Positions 34,594-43,258 of a DNA stretch of 61,618 bases are shown piece after piece; within the stretch, counting starts at the first letter, position 1, and every line of letters starts with the position of its first letter. Source of the DNA: an uncultured bacterium (GTDB taxonomy: Bacteria > Bacillota > Clostridia > Lachnospirales > Lachnospiraceae); assembly GCA_905215625.1 (NCBI GenBank), contig CAJMQQ010000009.1, forward strand, positions 1 to 61,618, in the 5' to 3' direction. Made by a program: the position numbers and the translations under genes. Below the pieces are notes generated by a model. It did not search any database and had not been told where the DNA came from. It saw only the letters and a list, made by a program, of their open reading frames with translations.

Positions 34594-36582
34594 ATGATAG
34601 TTTGGAACAGAGAAAATAAGAAACAGGCAGCAGCGGCAGCCGTTATGGTAATTGCCGGAATTATAACCGGCAATCTGGCAGAAAATTATGTTCCGGCATA
34701 TTCCCTGCTTCCTGAAAAAAAACCGGCAGTTCAGGCAGTGAATATGCCGGAAGAAACAGAAGAACCGATCTCCGAAGCCGAGACCAGGGCAGTGAGGAAA
34801 GACGCCAATGCTTATGAGCCGTCCATTACTCTTTTAAATTTAGCATATTATTTTCCGGAAGGAGCGGATCCATCTGACGTAACCCAGAGCTACGCCGGAA
34901 AAGTATATCAGTCACTAAGCATTAAAGATTCTGACTGGCTGGCATCGATTTATGATTTGGCAGATATTAAGCCGGCAAAAATGGCAGTCAGGCTGGGAAA
35001 ACCCGTTTCCGCAGCCTATGGAACTTATAATCCCAATGATGAAACCCATGACCCGGACAATCCGGAGACCTGGACCATTAATACCTGGAAAAAGGTAAAT
35101 ATTTCATTTGTCAACGGCAGCGGGCAGCCGATTAACGGTTATTCCAATGTAAAAGAAATTCTTTCGATGGCAAGCGTTTATACCTATCAGAAAGATATGC
35201 TGGATGCAGAAGCATTTGAAGAGTATGCTAACCGTCTCTGGAAAAATTCCCACAGTTATTCTTACAGCATGAGCGATGTATATTACTGCGACGGATGTCT
35301 GGATATGTCTCTGGAAGAATTGCTTCAGGAGGCCGAGGAGGAGGAACTGGCAGGTGAACTTGCAGCATCAGGAAACAGCCAGGAGTATGGACAGATGTCA
35401 GAAGAACAGCTTCTGCAGGAAGATTCGGACAAAGAAACTTCAGACAAAGAAGATACTGCCAAAGAAACCGGTTCTTCCAGCAGCAAACCGAAAAAAGAGA
35501 GCGAAAGCGGCCAGCTTGAGGCGCAAAGCAGTACGGAAGATACCTATGCAGAACCAAATGATAAGATTGTTGGGGAGCTTCCTCCAGACAGCCTGGATGA
35601 GGTTCCTACGGGAGGCACCATTCGTAAAAGCACGGTTGATCCTACCCAGTGGGATCACATCGGACCTGGGGAAGAACCAATGGAGCAGCCGGAGGCAACT
35701 CCTGGAAATGCTTCTTATGATTCCAATGCCGGGACGTCGTTAGAAGAAAATACTGCCGCTGAAACCGAAACGTCCATACAGGAAACGTCTGCTGGCATAG
35801 GAGAAACGATTCCCAATAAGAAAAAAACGTCTTCAAGCCACAGCGCTGGCAAAACGAGCGGATGTCCGGGCCATGTGAATTTAAATATTAGGATACAAAT
35901 CCTTGGATTAAATGATGCAGAAGGATTAATAGAGGCAGATGTCATTGGAAATAATCCGGAAAACATGACCGAAGGCGGATGGGACGGCTGGGATGATTAC
36001 AGTATCAAAATGGTAGAAGCCATCCATTCCCAGGACTGGTATCAAGATTACGGCCTGAGTATTTCCACAATTAATATGAGAAATCCGCTGTCTGCTTCTG
36101 AAATAGATGCTTATATGGACAAACTTCCAGCTGGAACATCAAAAAAGCGGAAGGAAATTATCCAGTTTGCGCTATCCTCTGTGGGAAAAGTTCCTTATTA
36201 TTGGGGCGGAAAAGCATCCCGTTCCGGATATGAAGGTAACTTTTTCGGTACTCCGGTAGAGCCGGATACAAAAGGCCGGATTTTAAAGGGGCTGGATTGT
36301 TCCGGCTGGATTAACTGGGTGTATTGGTCTGTGACTGGAGAACGTCTTGCAGGAGAGAGCACCAGCAGCCTAGTCCTTTGCGGACGGCCGATTAAGCGAT
36401 CTGAGCTTCAGCCAGGGGATATTATAGTAAAAACAGGAACCGGAGCCCATGTGGTTATGTTCTTAGGATGGACTTCCAATGGACAGATGCAGGTAATCCA
36501 TGAATCCAGTGCATCTGTGAACAATGTGACGGTGAAAACCATGACAGCTGATTGGCCCTATTACCGCAATTTGATTGATTAA
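34594..36582 (+). CDS. Exported NlpC/P60 family cell-wall peptidase
   Basis: A 662-residue protein. An N-terminal signal-anchor (AAAAAVMVIAGIITGNLAENY, split here by family use as a membrane segment) is followed by a region of about 200 residues, a low-complexity Ser/Glu/Thr linker (about 245-420), and a C-terminal NlpC/P60 domain: GKVPYYWGGK, GLDCSGWINWVYW (catalytic Cys), GAHVVMFLGW (His) and VIHESS. It should cut peptide bonds in the stem peptide. The ATG at 34594 is chosen because the open frame before it runs through the promoter; CAGGA lies 4 bases upstream and AAGGTGG 12 bases. Followed 44 bases later by an LCP gene. Confidence 0.85.
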   Translation: MIVWNRENKKQAAAAAVMVIAGIITGNLAENYVPAYSLLPEKKPAVQAVNMPEETEEPISEAETRAVRKDANAYEPSITLLNLAYYFPEGADPSDVTQSYAGKVYQSLSIKDSDWLASIYDLADIKPAKMAVRLGKPVSAAYGTYNPNDETHDPDNPETWTINTWKKVNISFVNGSGQPINGYSNVKEILSMASVYTYQKDMLDAEAFEEYANRLWKNSHSYSYSMSDVYYCDGCLDMSLEELLQEAEEEELAGELAASGNSQEYGQMSEEQLLQEDSDKETSDKEDTAKETGSSSSKPKKESESGQLEAQSSTEDTYAEPNDKIVGELPPDSLDEVPTGGTIRKSTVDPTQWDHIGPGEEPMEQPEATPGNASYDSNAGTSLEENTAAETETSIQETSAGIGETIPNKKKTSSSHSAGKTSGCPGHVNLNIRIQILGLNDAEGLIEADVIGNNPENMTEGGWDGWDDYSIKMVEAIHSQDWYQDYGLSISTINMRNPLSASEIDAYMDKLPAGTSKKRKEIIQFALSSVGKVPYYWGGKASRSGYEGNFFGTPVEPDTKGRILKGLDCSGWINWVYWSVTGERLAGESTSSLVLCGRPIKRSELQPGDIIVKTGTGAHVVMFLGWTSNGQMQVIHESSASVNNVTVKTMTADWPYYRNLID

Positions 36583-36626
36583 AGCTGGTTTACGGTAAAA
36601 CGGCTTCAACAAAGGAGAGTTTAAGA

Positions 36627-38387
36627 ATGAGTTACCGAAAGGATTATGACGACGATTATTTTTATGATGATCCAGAGGAAGGCTGGGGAGATAAGACTGG
36701 TTCTCCCAGGCCTAAAAGCAGGGAATATTTTTACGGAGACGAAATACAAGAAGATGAAATTGAACGTATGCGCCGTAGAAGACAGCAGCCAGAGATGTCC
36801 AGGCGCAGTTCCAATGGAAAGAAGAGATCGGCTTCGGGACAGGGAGATTATTCTCGCTCCAGAGGCACAGACAACAGGGGGAGAAGCAGCAGGCAGCCGG
36901 AGTCCCGATCTAGAAAAGGCCGAACCAGCTCTGGAAACAGAAAGAAAAAACAGTCAAAAAAAATCTTTGCTGGAATCGGGATTTGCCTGTTGGTAATCAT
37001 TGGCGTTTTATTTATCCAGAGATGGTGGAAGACGCGGGACGGATACTGGAATATTGCCGTATTTGGAGTAGATTCCCGAAGCGGCAGTCTGGAAAAAGGC
37101 GCGTTGTCAGATGTGGAACTAATCTGCAGCATTAATAAAAAGACCAATGAAATCAGTCTGGTTTCCGTTTACCGGGATACATACCTTCAGATTGACGAGA
37201 AAGGAAGTTTTGATAAAATCAATGAGGCTTACTTCTTAGGCGGTCATGAACAGGCTGTAGCAGCCCTTGAACGCAATCTGGACATTCAGATCGATGATTA
37301 TGCCACTTTCAACTGGAAAGCCGTAGCAGATGCCATTAACCTGTTAGGCGGCATTGATTTGGAGATTACTGATAAAGAATTTGCTTATATCAATTCGTTT
37401 ATTACAGAAACCGTGGAATCCACAGGAGTTGGTTCCCATCACTTAGAACATGCGGGAATGAATCATTTGGACGGTGTACAGGCTGTTGCATATAGCCGCC
37501 TCCGTTTGATGGATACAGACTTTAACCGTACGGAACGGCAGCGAAAAGTCGTAATGTTAGCGCTGGAAAAGGCAAAACAGGCAGATATGTCTGTGCTGAC
37601 CAATATTGTAGCAGGTGTTCTTCCTCAGCTTTCCACCAGTATCGGAGCAGAAGATGTAATGCCGATAGCAAAGAGCATCAGCAAATATGAAATTGCACAG
37701 ACGGCCGGTTTCCCATTTGCAAAAACCACTGCTAAAATCCATAAAAAAGACTGTGTTATTCCTATGACTTTGGAAAGCAACGTAGCCGCTCTGCATCAAT
37801 TTTTATACGGAGAGGATGCTTCTTATGGAGTTTCTTCAAAGGTTAAAGAAATCAGCGGCAAGATTTCAGAAGCTTCCGGAGTATATGAGGAAGGCGAAAT
37901 CCCAGGATTCATTTATAACCGGACAGAAGATAAAAACGAAAGCGGACAGACAGGAGGAAACAGTCAGGGCAATTCTTCTGGTTCCAGTTCAAAGCCTGCA
38001 GTTCAGGAAACTCCAGCGCCAACACCGGCACCAACGATAGAAGAAACAACTGTACCAGAAACATCTGAGGCAGAATCAGAGTCTGAAACGGAATCAGAAT
38101 CTACAGAATCCGAACCAGAAACTATTGAAAGTAATGAGGCATCAAAAGAGCCGTCCGAACCATCTGAATCCACAAAAGACAGTGAAAACGGGCCGTCTGA
38201 AACAACCAAGGCAACGGAGGTCGGACCTGGAGCAGATTTGCCGGATCCAGATACCTCATCACCAGGAATGATTCATTCTGGTTCGGAATCACCGGAAAAT
38301 AATTCACCAGGTTCCGGCACCGGCACAAATCAGTCAGGACCTGGCATATCGGAAGAGCTGCCTTTGTACGCACCGTCTTATGAGTAA
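36627..38387 (+). CDS. LytR-CpsA-Psr (LCP) family protein
   Basis: A 586-residue membrane protein that probably transfers a polymer to peptidoglycan. The N-terminus is long, charged and cytoplasmic (1-112: acidic DDDYFYDDPEEG, then Arg/Ser-rich), followed by one transmembrane helix (about 113-130) and the LCP domain: FGVDSRSGSLEKGALSDV, SLVSVYRDTYLQI, GGIDLEITDKE, AYSRLRLMDTDFNRTERQRKVV. The C-terminal 150 residues are a low-complexity Ser/Glu/Thr/Pro tail, probably extending through the wall. AAAGGAGAG precedes the ATG by about 8 bases. A bipartite terminator region follows. Confidence 0.92.
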   Translation: MSYRKDYDDDYFYDDPEEGWGDKTGSPRPKSREYFYGDEIQEDEIERMRRRRQQPEMSRRSSNGKKRSASGQGDYSRSRGTDNRGRSSRQPESRSRKGRTSSGNRKKKQSKKIFAGIGICLLVIIGVLFIQRWWKTRDGYWNIAVFGVDSRSGSLEKGALSDVELICSINKKTNEISLVSVYRDTYLQIDEKGSFDKINEAYFLGGHEQAVAALERNLDIQIDDYATFNWKAVADAINLLGGIDLEITDKEFAYINSFITETVESTGVGSHHLEHAGMNHLDGVQAVAYSRLRLMDTDFNRTERQRKVVMLALEKAKQADMSVLTNIVAGVLPQLSTSIGAEDVMPIAKSISKYEIAQTAGFPFAKTTAKIHKKDCVIPMTLESNVAALHQFLYGEDASYGVSSKVKEISGKISEASGVYEEGEIPGFIYNRTEDKNESGQTGGNSQGNSSGSSSKPAVQETPAPTPAPTIEETTVPETSEAESESETESESTESEPETIESNEASKEPSEPSESTKDSENGPSETTKATEVGPGADLPDPDTSSPGMIHSGSESPENNSPGSGTGTNQSGPGISEELPLYAPSYE

Positions 38388-38421
38388 CAATAAACGGGAA
38401 AATAAAATAGAGAATAAAATA

Positions 38422-38454
38422 GAAAAAGCAGGACCGGAGTATGAACCGGTCCTG
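38422..38454 (-). terminator. Terminator for the leftward sulfatase-TTT operon
   Basis: CAGGACCGG (38429-38437) pairs perfectly with CCGGTCCTG (38446-38454). Read on the minus strand the stem is followed by CTTTTTCTATTTT, while on the plus strand no T-run follows, so it serves the regulator gene that ends at 38592. Confidence 0.75.
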
Positions 38455-38479
38455 AAAGTGATTAGCAGAAGAGATTTCC

Positions 38480-38513
38480 AACTATTCGCGAAAGAATAGT
38501 TTAACGAATAGTT
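38480..38513. repeat. Mutually exclusive short hairpins between convergent genes
   Basis: AACTATTCG (38480-38488) can pair with GAATAGTT (38494-38501) or with CGAATAGTT (38505-38513). Only one can form at a time. Function unknown; lies between two convergent terminators. Confidence 0.5.
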
Positions 38514-38525
38514 GAACCCATTCGA

Positions 38526-38562
38526 ACCTCTGTTCACAAAAATCTGTGAATGGAGGTTTTTT
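38526..38562 (+). terminator. Rho-independent terminator of the LCP gene
   Basis: ACCTCTGTTCAC (38526-38537) pairs with GTGAATGGAGGT (38546-38557) as a 12-bp stem with two G-U pairs, loop AAAAATCT, then a run of six T. Confidence 0.88.
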
Positions 38563-38591
38563 CTATGCGTAAATTACTCTCATCAAACTAT

Positions 38592-39713
38592 TTACAGCCG
38601 CTTTTTAGAAGAAATCTTACATACAGAATTTCCTGTATAAATTAATGGGGGCAATGCAAGGGAATATCCATGGTCTTCACAGTCATGCCGTTTTATCATC
38701 TGCATTAATCGGGTTCCCACCTGACAGCCAATCTGGAATCCCTGATGAATGGAACACGTAATCCCCTCTTTTTCCCATGCATCTGAGGAATAGTCAAAAC
38801 AAACCACAGAATAATCTTCTGGAATCCGTTTCCCACATTGCTCTAAAACCTGACATACGGTACGGTAAATCATATAGTTGCAGCATACAATGGCGGTACA
38901 TTTTGGAAGTCCTTTTAAAAAATGAGCAATGGAACGGGCAAATCCTTCTGAATGGGCCTCGCTGGAAATCGCCCATTTTACGTAGTCATCCCGGAATTCC
39001 AATCCATTTTTCATCATTGTGGCGTACATTCCCTGGAATTTTTCTACACCCTGGTAATTATCGTATACAAAAACACCGGCAATGTGACGGTGTCCGGCCC
39101 GAATTAAAATGTTGACTAGCCGCTCTGCACAGAGAAAGTCATTTACGATTACCTTGGGATAACGCATACTTTTATAATAATTGTTATAGAAAATAATTGG
39201 GATTCTCCGTCTGTAAATGTGTTCATAACAATCTTCATTGGGGTTCATAATGCTGGCCTTTACCCCATCAATAATGAACCCCTGGAAATTCTGATGAACA
39301 ACCGTCTGCAGGCAGCGCCGTTCATTGGCAAACCGATTATCTGTGAAAAAAATCCGTAGATCGACATCACTGGATGAAATGACACTTTTTACCCCGTTTA
39401 TAAGCTGGGAATTTGCATCAGTATCTTGTCCCTGAAGAATCAATCCGATTTTAATTCTTGCAGATCCGCTGTCTAATTCCCGTGATAATGCCATATCTTT
39501 ATTAAAATAGGTGCCGCTTCCCTGAAGCCGGTAAATCATGCCTTCTGACTGAAGCTGTGTCATAGCGCAACGCACCGTATCTCTGCTGACATCCAGTCTG
39601 CGGCAAAGGGCATTTTCAGACGGCAGCTTCAGATTGCCGGAAAATTTATTTTCATCGATATATGCCAAAAGAAATTGATATACACGTTCCCATTTTTTCT
39701 CTGAAACTGCCAT
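38592..39713 (-). CDS. GntR-family regulator with LacI-type sugar-binding domain (AraR-like)
   Basis: A 373-residue regulator. Residues 1-75 are a GntR winged helix (LPSENALCRRLDVSRDTVRCAMTQLQSEGMIYRLQGSGTYF); residues about 85-370 are a periplasmic-binding-protein-like sensor (IKIGLILQGQDTD, FQGFIIDG, ILIRAGHRHIAGVFVYDNYQG). This AraR-like combination senses small sugars or sugar acids. It is the last gene of a leftward operon whose first genes encode a TctCBA transporter and a sulfatase, so it probably controls them. It starts 9 bases after the sulfatase stop with AAGGAG upstream. The ligand is unknown. Confidence 0.9.
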   Translation of the reverse strand: MAVSEKKWERVYQFLLAYIDENKFSGNLKLPSENALCRRLDVSRDTVRCAMTQLQSEGMIYRLQGSGTYFNKDMALSRELDSGSARIKIGLILQGQDTDANSQLINGVKSVISSSDVDLRIFFTDNRFANERRCLQTVVHQNFQGFIIDGVKASIMNPNEDCYEHIYRRRIPIIFYNNYYKSMRYPKVIVNDFLCAERLVNILIRAGHRHIAGVFVYDNYQGVEKFQGMYATMMKNGLEFRDDYVKWAISSEAHSEGFARSIAHFLKGLPKCTAIVCCNYMIYRTVCQVLEQCGKRIPEDYSVVCFDYSSDAWEKEGITCSIHQGFQIGCQVGTRLMQMIKRHDCEDHGYSLALPPLIYTGNSVCKISSKKRL

Positions 39714-39722
39714 AATGACTCC

Positions 39723-41078
39723 TTATTGATCGGCAATCTCCGGCCGATACCCTTCTGCTTTTTCAATCCAGTCTAATAACCGATGCCGCAAATCTTCTTT
39801 TTCTGTCTGATAAGCAGGATTTGCCGCTACATTGTTTAACTGCCATGGATCTTCTTTTAAATCATACAGATAATCATCTGCATAGAAATCAGAAGCGCCT
39901 TTCTCACCACCATTTATTCCTGGAGCATATACGCCGTAGAGATAATCAGGGGTACGGATAACACGGCCGATACGGCTTTCTGAAATCTGAGCAAATACCT
40001 GTTCGATCCTATTATTGTCTTTTTTCTGTACAACGTCAAGCAATTTTTCACCAATCATGGCATCTCCGACTTCAACTCCTGCAAGGGAAAGAATGGTTTT
40101 CGGAATGCTTTCAGTGCTGACTAATTCCTTTACTGTAATACCGCCGGTAAATGGGCCTCCTGCGATTATCAGCGGTACATGAAGAGCTGCATCGTGTCCA
40201 GTACGTTTATAATCGTCGTAGCCATTTAAGTGGCTGTCAGTGTTTCTCGTTTTAAAATGAGAGCCATGGTCGGAAGTATAGATGATAATGGTATTTTCAT
40301 AAAGTCCTTCCTTTTTCAGACGGGCAATCAGCTTTCCGAGATTTTCATCCAGGCTTGCACATTGTCCTAAGTAATCCGGATACTCTTCTGCTGCATTTCC
40401 TTTTAATACTTCCAGGTCATGAGGAAGGATAAAATCTGCAAACCGTTCTTTTGAACCGTCAGGTCCCTCATAGTGGTTATGGTCATTTTGGTGATGAGGT
40501 TCAATCTGGGAAACCGTCATAAAAAATGGCTTTTTTCTGTCATAGGTATCAAAGAATTCCAGGGCCATATCATTGATGCAGTCAGCCCGATACCCTTTAA
40601 AATCAATCCGGTTGTTGTTTTCATCAAAAACATAGCCGTCATAACCATGGGAGGTAAACTCTAATACGTCTGCAGCTCTCCAGTAACCGGTATATCCGCC
40701 CCGCAGTTCTTTTGGAATGGCGGTAATAGTATGGTCAATGGTTGGAGCCTTTTCCAATTCGCCATCGCTGGCAAGATGCCATTTCCCGATATAAGCTGTT
40801 TCATAACCAGCTTCTTCAATATAATTGCCGAGAGTCTTTATTCCTGCTGGAAGCATAAGATTGTTGCGGAAACACCCTGTTTCGGTTGCATACCGTCCGG
40901 TCTGGAACAAAGCCCTGCAGGGGCCGCATACCGGCTGGGGAGAAAACGCGTTTTCAAATTTAACCCCTTCATTTGCAAGAGCGTCTAAGTTTGGGGTAAT
41001 ATTTAATGGCTGGCCATAGCACCCACAGGTGTCCCAGCGCTGCTGATCAGAAAAATAAAAAATAATATTATAAGCCAT
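39723..41078 (-). CDS. Type I sulfatase, cytoplasmic
   Basis: A 451-residue alkaline-phosphatase-fold sulfatase. The formylglycine site is PVCGPCRALFQTGR, that is C51-G-P-C54-R in place of the usual C-x-P-S-R or C-G-P-A-R; other metal and substrate motifs are FYFSDQQRWD, YIGKWHL, TSDHGSHF and KRTGHDAALHVPLII. There is no signal peptide, so the substrate must be imported, most likely by the TctCBA system encoded just before it. A maturase (anSME or FGE) is not in the window. The gene lies 11 bases after tctA with AGGAGAAC before the ATG. The sulfated substrate cannot be read from sequence. Confidence 0.9.
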   Translation of the reverse strand: MAYNIIFYFSDQQRWDTCGCYGQPLNITPNLDALANEGVKFENAFSPQPVCGPCRALFQTGRYATETGCFRNNLMLPAGIKTLGNYIEEAGYETAYIGKWHLASDGELEKAPTIDHTITAIPKELRGGYTGYWRAADVLEFTSHGYDGYVFDENNNRIDFKGYRADCINDMALEFFDTYDRKKPFFMTVSQIEPHHQNDHNHYEGPDGSKERFADFILPHDLEVLKGNAAEEYPDYLGQCASLDENLGKLIARLKKEGLYENTIIIYTSDHGSHFKTRNTDSHLNGYDDYKRTGHDAALHVPLIIAGGPFTGGITVKELVSTESIPKTILSLAGVEVGDAMIGEKLLDVVQKKDNNRIEQVFAQISESRIGRVIRTPDYLYGVYAPGINGGEKGASDFYADDYLYDLKEDPWQLNNVAANPAYQTEKEDLRHRLLDWIEKAEGYRPEIADQ

Positions 41079-41089
41079 AAGTGTTCTCC

Positions 41090-42580
41090 TTATTCAGATG
41101 CTTTCTGTGATTTTAATTTATTGCGGATAATCGTAAAGATGGCAAATACAATTAATGCAGTGAAGATCCAGCAATATACGCTGCTGAAGAAAATAGACGG
41201 ATTTCCGTTTGAAATAAGCAGCGCGCGGCGGAAATTGGTCTCGGTCATACTTCCTAATACCATTCCCAGAAGAATCGGTACTGCCGGAAGGTCAATTTTA
41301 CGCAGGATCCATGCAATGACTGCAAATACCAGGGCAATTCCAACATCAAAATAATTTCCGTTTACAGAATAAGCGCCTGCAAAACAGAAAATTACAATAA
41401 TAGGCGTTAAGATCTCCTGAGGGATGGATACTACTTTTGCAAATAATGTGGTCAGAAATTTTCCCTGAACAAACATAAATATGTTTACAAGAATCAGTCC
41501 AAGCATAATCGCATACATAATATCACCATCTGTGGTAAATAACGATAAACCAGGATTTAATCCATTAATCATCAGCGCAGAAAGCATGATAGCAACGGTT
41601 CCATCGCCTGGAATACCAAGCGTTAACAAAGGAATCAGAGTAGCTCCGGTAACTGCGTTGTTTGCTGACTCAGCAGCAGCGATTCCTTCCACGCTTCCGT
41701 GTCCAAATTCTTCAGGATGTTTTGACATATTTTTCGCCTGACTGTAACTGAACCAGGAGGCTTCAGAGGCGCCGGTGCCGGGAATAATTCCAACTAATAC
41801 CCCGATTAAAGAAGACAGCAAGGTTGGACGCAGCATCCGCTTATACTCTTCTTTTGTGATTTTTCCATCATCCTTAATTTTTGCAGTATTGATATTGATG
41901 GAGTCAATCCTTTTTTCTGATTTTGCAAGAATTTCAACAAGGGCAAACAGACCGATTAAACAAACAGCCAGATCCATTCCAAGATACAGACGGCTGATTC
42001 CGAAAGTAAATCGGTCGTAACTGGTCATTGGATCCGAACCAATACAAGAAATAAACAAGCCAATGCAGGCAGAAATCAGACCTCTGATAATACTTTTTCC
42101 AGACACTCCGGCGATGATAGTTAAGCCGAATACACAGACCATAAAGTATTCCGGAGTACCTAACTGCGCAGCAATTTTTGCAACCTGCGGTCCTAAAAAT
42201 AAAAGCATTAATGCGGAGAACACACCGCCAAAGGTAGACGCATATAAAGCGATTTTTAAAGCAGCTTTTGTACGGCCTTTTTGGGAAAGCGGGTGGCCAT
42301 CCAGCATGGTAGCCGCTGCATGAGGCGTACCGGGAGTATTAATTAAAATTGCAGATACACTTCCTCCATAACCGCCTGCACAATAAATTCCGAGCAGAAA
42401 CATCATGCCTGGGATGGGGCCCATACTGTAAGTAACCGGTAAAAACAGAATAACGCATAAAATAACACTTAACCCAGGAATTGCTGCAAATACAGCGCCA
42501 ATAAATACTCCCAGATTAATCCAGATAATATTTTCAATGGTAAACAAAAGCCCTGCGGCGGGGCCGATATATTGCATCAT
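41090..42580 (-). CDS. tctA: Tripartite tricarboxylate-type transporter large permease TctA
   Basis: A 496-residue protein with about a dozen membrane helices. The family signatures are clear: AAIPGLSVILCVILFLPVTYSMGPIPGMMFLLGIYCAGGYGGS, ILINTPGTPHAAATMLDGHPLS and VGIIPGTGASEASWFSYSQAKNM, the last two related by internal duplication. It forms the transport channel with TctB and receives solute from TctC. AAAGGAGAG precedes the start. Substrates of this class are carboxylates; its link to a sulfatase here suggests a sulfated organic acid. Confidence 0.94.
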   Translation of the reverse strand: MMQYIGPAAGLLFTIENIIWINLGVFIGAVFAAIPGLSVILCVILFLPVTYSMGPIPGMMFLLGIYCAGGYGGSVSAILINTPGTPHAAATMLDGHPLSQKGRTKAALKIALYASTFGGVFSALMLLFLGPQVAKIAAQLGTPEYFMVCVFGLTIIAGVSGKSIIRGLISACIGLFISCIGSDPMTSYDRFTFGISRLYLGMDLAVCLIGLFALVEILAKSEKRIDSININTAKIKDDGKITKEEYKRMLRPTLLSSLIGVLVGIIPGTGASEASWFSYSQAKNMSKHPEEFGHGSVEGIAAAESANNAVTGATLIPLLTLGIPGDGTVAIMLSALMINGLNPGLSLFTTDGDIMYAIMLGLILVNIFMFVQGKFLTTLFAKVVSIPQEILTPIIVIFCFAGAYSVNGNYFDVGIALVFAVIAWILRKIDLPAVPILLGMVLGSMTETNFRRALLISNGNPSIFFSSVYCWIFTALIVFAIFTIIRNKLKSQKASE

Positions 42581-42604
42581 AATCGAAAGACTCTCCTTTC
42601 AGCA

Positions 42605-43120
42605 TTAGAAATCCACATTTAAGACAAAGCGGAAAGCGGCCCAGATAAGGACGGCCAGCGTAAGAGTTATTACGTAATAACTTGGCTTTTTGCACCGGAA
42701 ATAAAAAAGGAAACCAAGACTGCAGAAAATTGCACCGATGACAAACAACCCAGTCCATTTGCTTAATAAAAAGGAACCAAGAAGAATACCAAAGATAACC
42801 AGTGCTTTCAGTTCGGTCTGAAGATTGATGGTCTTGTATTCCAATGGCTGCTTCCGGATAATTTTAACAATTTCCTGAATAATTAAAATACTGCTGCAAA
42901 TCAGCATAACCCACATCAGAAGCGTCGGAAAGGCTCTTCCGTTAATGACATCACTTTCAGATACTGCAACCTGGCTTGGCATAATCACCATAATTACAGC
43001 GGCAATGAAAAAAGAAACAATACCAGCCGTTAGATCAATGGGAATTTTAATGTTTTTCTCTTTTAAATGTTCCCCAATGGCATCCATACGGGAATTAAAA
43101 TTTTCAGCCATTTTCGCCAT
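42605..43120 (-). CDS. tctB: Tripartite tricarboxylate-type transporter small permease TctB
   Basis: A 171-residue membrane protein with four predicted helices, matching the small TctB subunit (DLTAGIVSFFIAAVIMVIMPSQV, FPTLLMWVMLICSSILIIQEIVK). The start is the ATG whose first base is 43120: AGGAGG lies 8 bases before it, while an upstream in-frame start at 43201 lies inside the tctC-tctB intercistronic hairpin. A short conserved family, so the call relies partly on its place between tctC and tctA. Confidence 0.88.
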   Translation of the reverse strand: MAKMAENFNSRMDAIGEHLKEKNIKIPIDLTAGIVSFFIAAVIMVIMPSQVAVSESDVINGRAFPTLLMWVMLICSSILIIQEIVKIIRKQPLEYKTINLQTELKALVIFGILLGSFLLSKWTGLFVIGAIFCSLGFLFYFRCKKPSYYVITLTLAVLIWAAFRFVLNVDF

Positions 43121-43165
43121 GAGAAATACCTCCTGTTTTAGACTATGAGAAAAGGACAGGACCGT

Positions 43166-43211
43166 GTCCCATATTTGCATTCGGATAGAGCAGATTGACA
43201 AAATATGGGAC
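43166..43211 (-). repeat. Intercistronic inverted repeat between tctC and tctB
   Basis: GTCCCATATTT (43166-43176) is a perfect reverse complement of AAATATGGGAC (43201-43211), 24 bases apart. In the leftward mRNA it would form an 11-bp stem just after the binding-protein gene, a place where such stems often stabilise or partly terminate the message so that the binding protein is made in excess. No T-run follows, so full termination is unlikely. Confidence 0.7.
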
Positions 43212-43258
43212 TCCGGCGCTGCCCTTTGGGGTTGGCTTAGATCGCTTTGTGTACGAAA

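Noticed and set aside
35276..35743. 155-codon open frame on the plus strand inside the NlpC/P60 gene
   Set aside because: Out-of-frame reading of the repetitive linker; Arg/Lys-rich composition and no start signals.
36583..36626. Possible terminator between the NlpC/P60 and LCP genes
   Set aside because: The GCTGGTTTA/TAAAACGGC pairing has mismatches and no T-run, so the two genes are taken as one unit.
38003..38209. Open frame on the minus strand rich in Ser/Asp/Val
   Set aside because: It is the mirror of the low-complexity Ser/Glu/Thr tail of the LCP gene, with no ribosome site.
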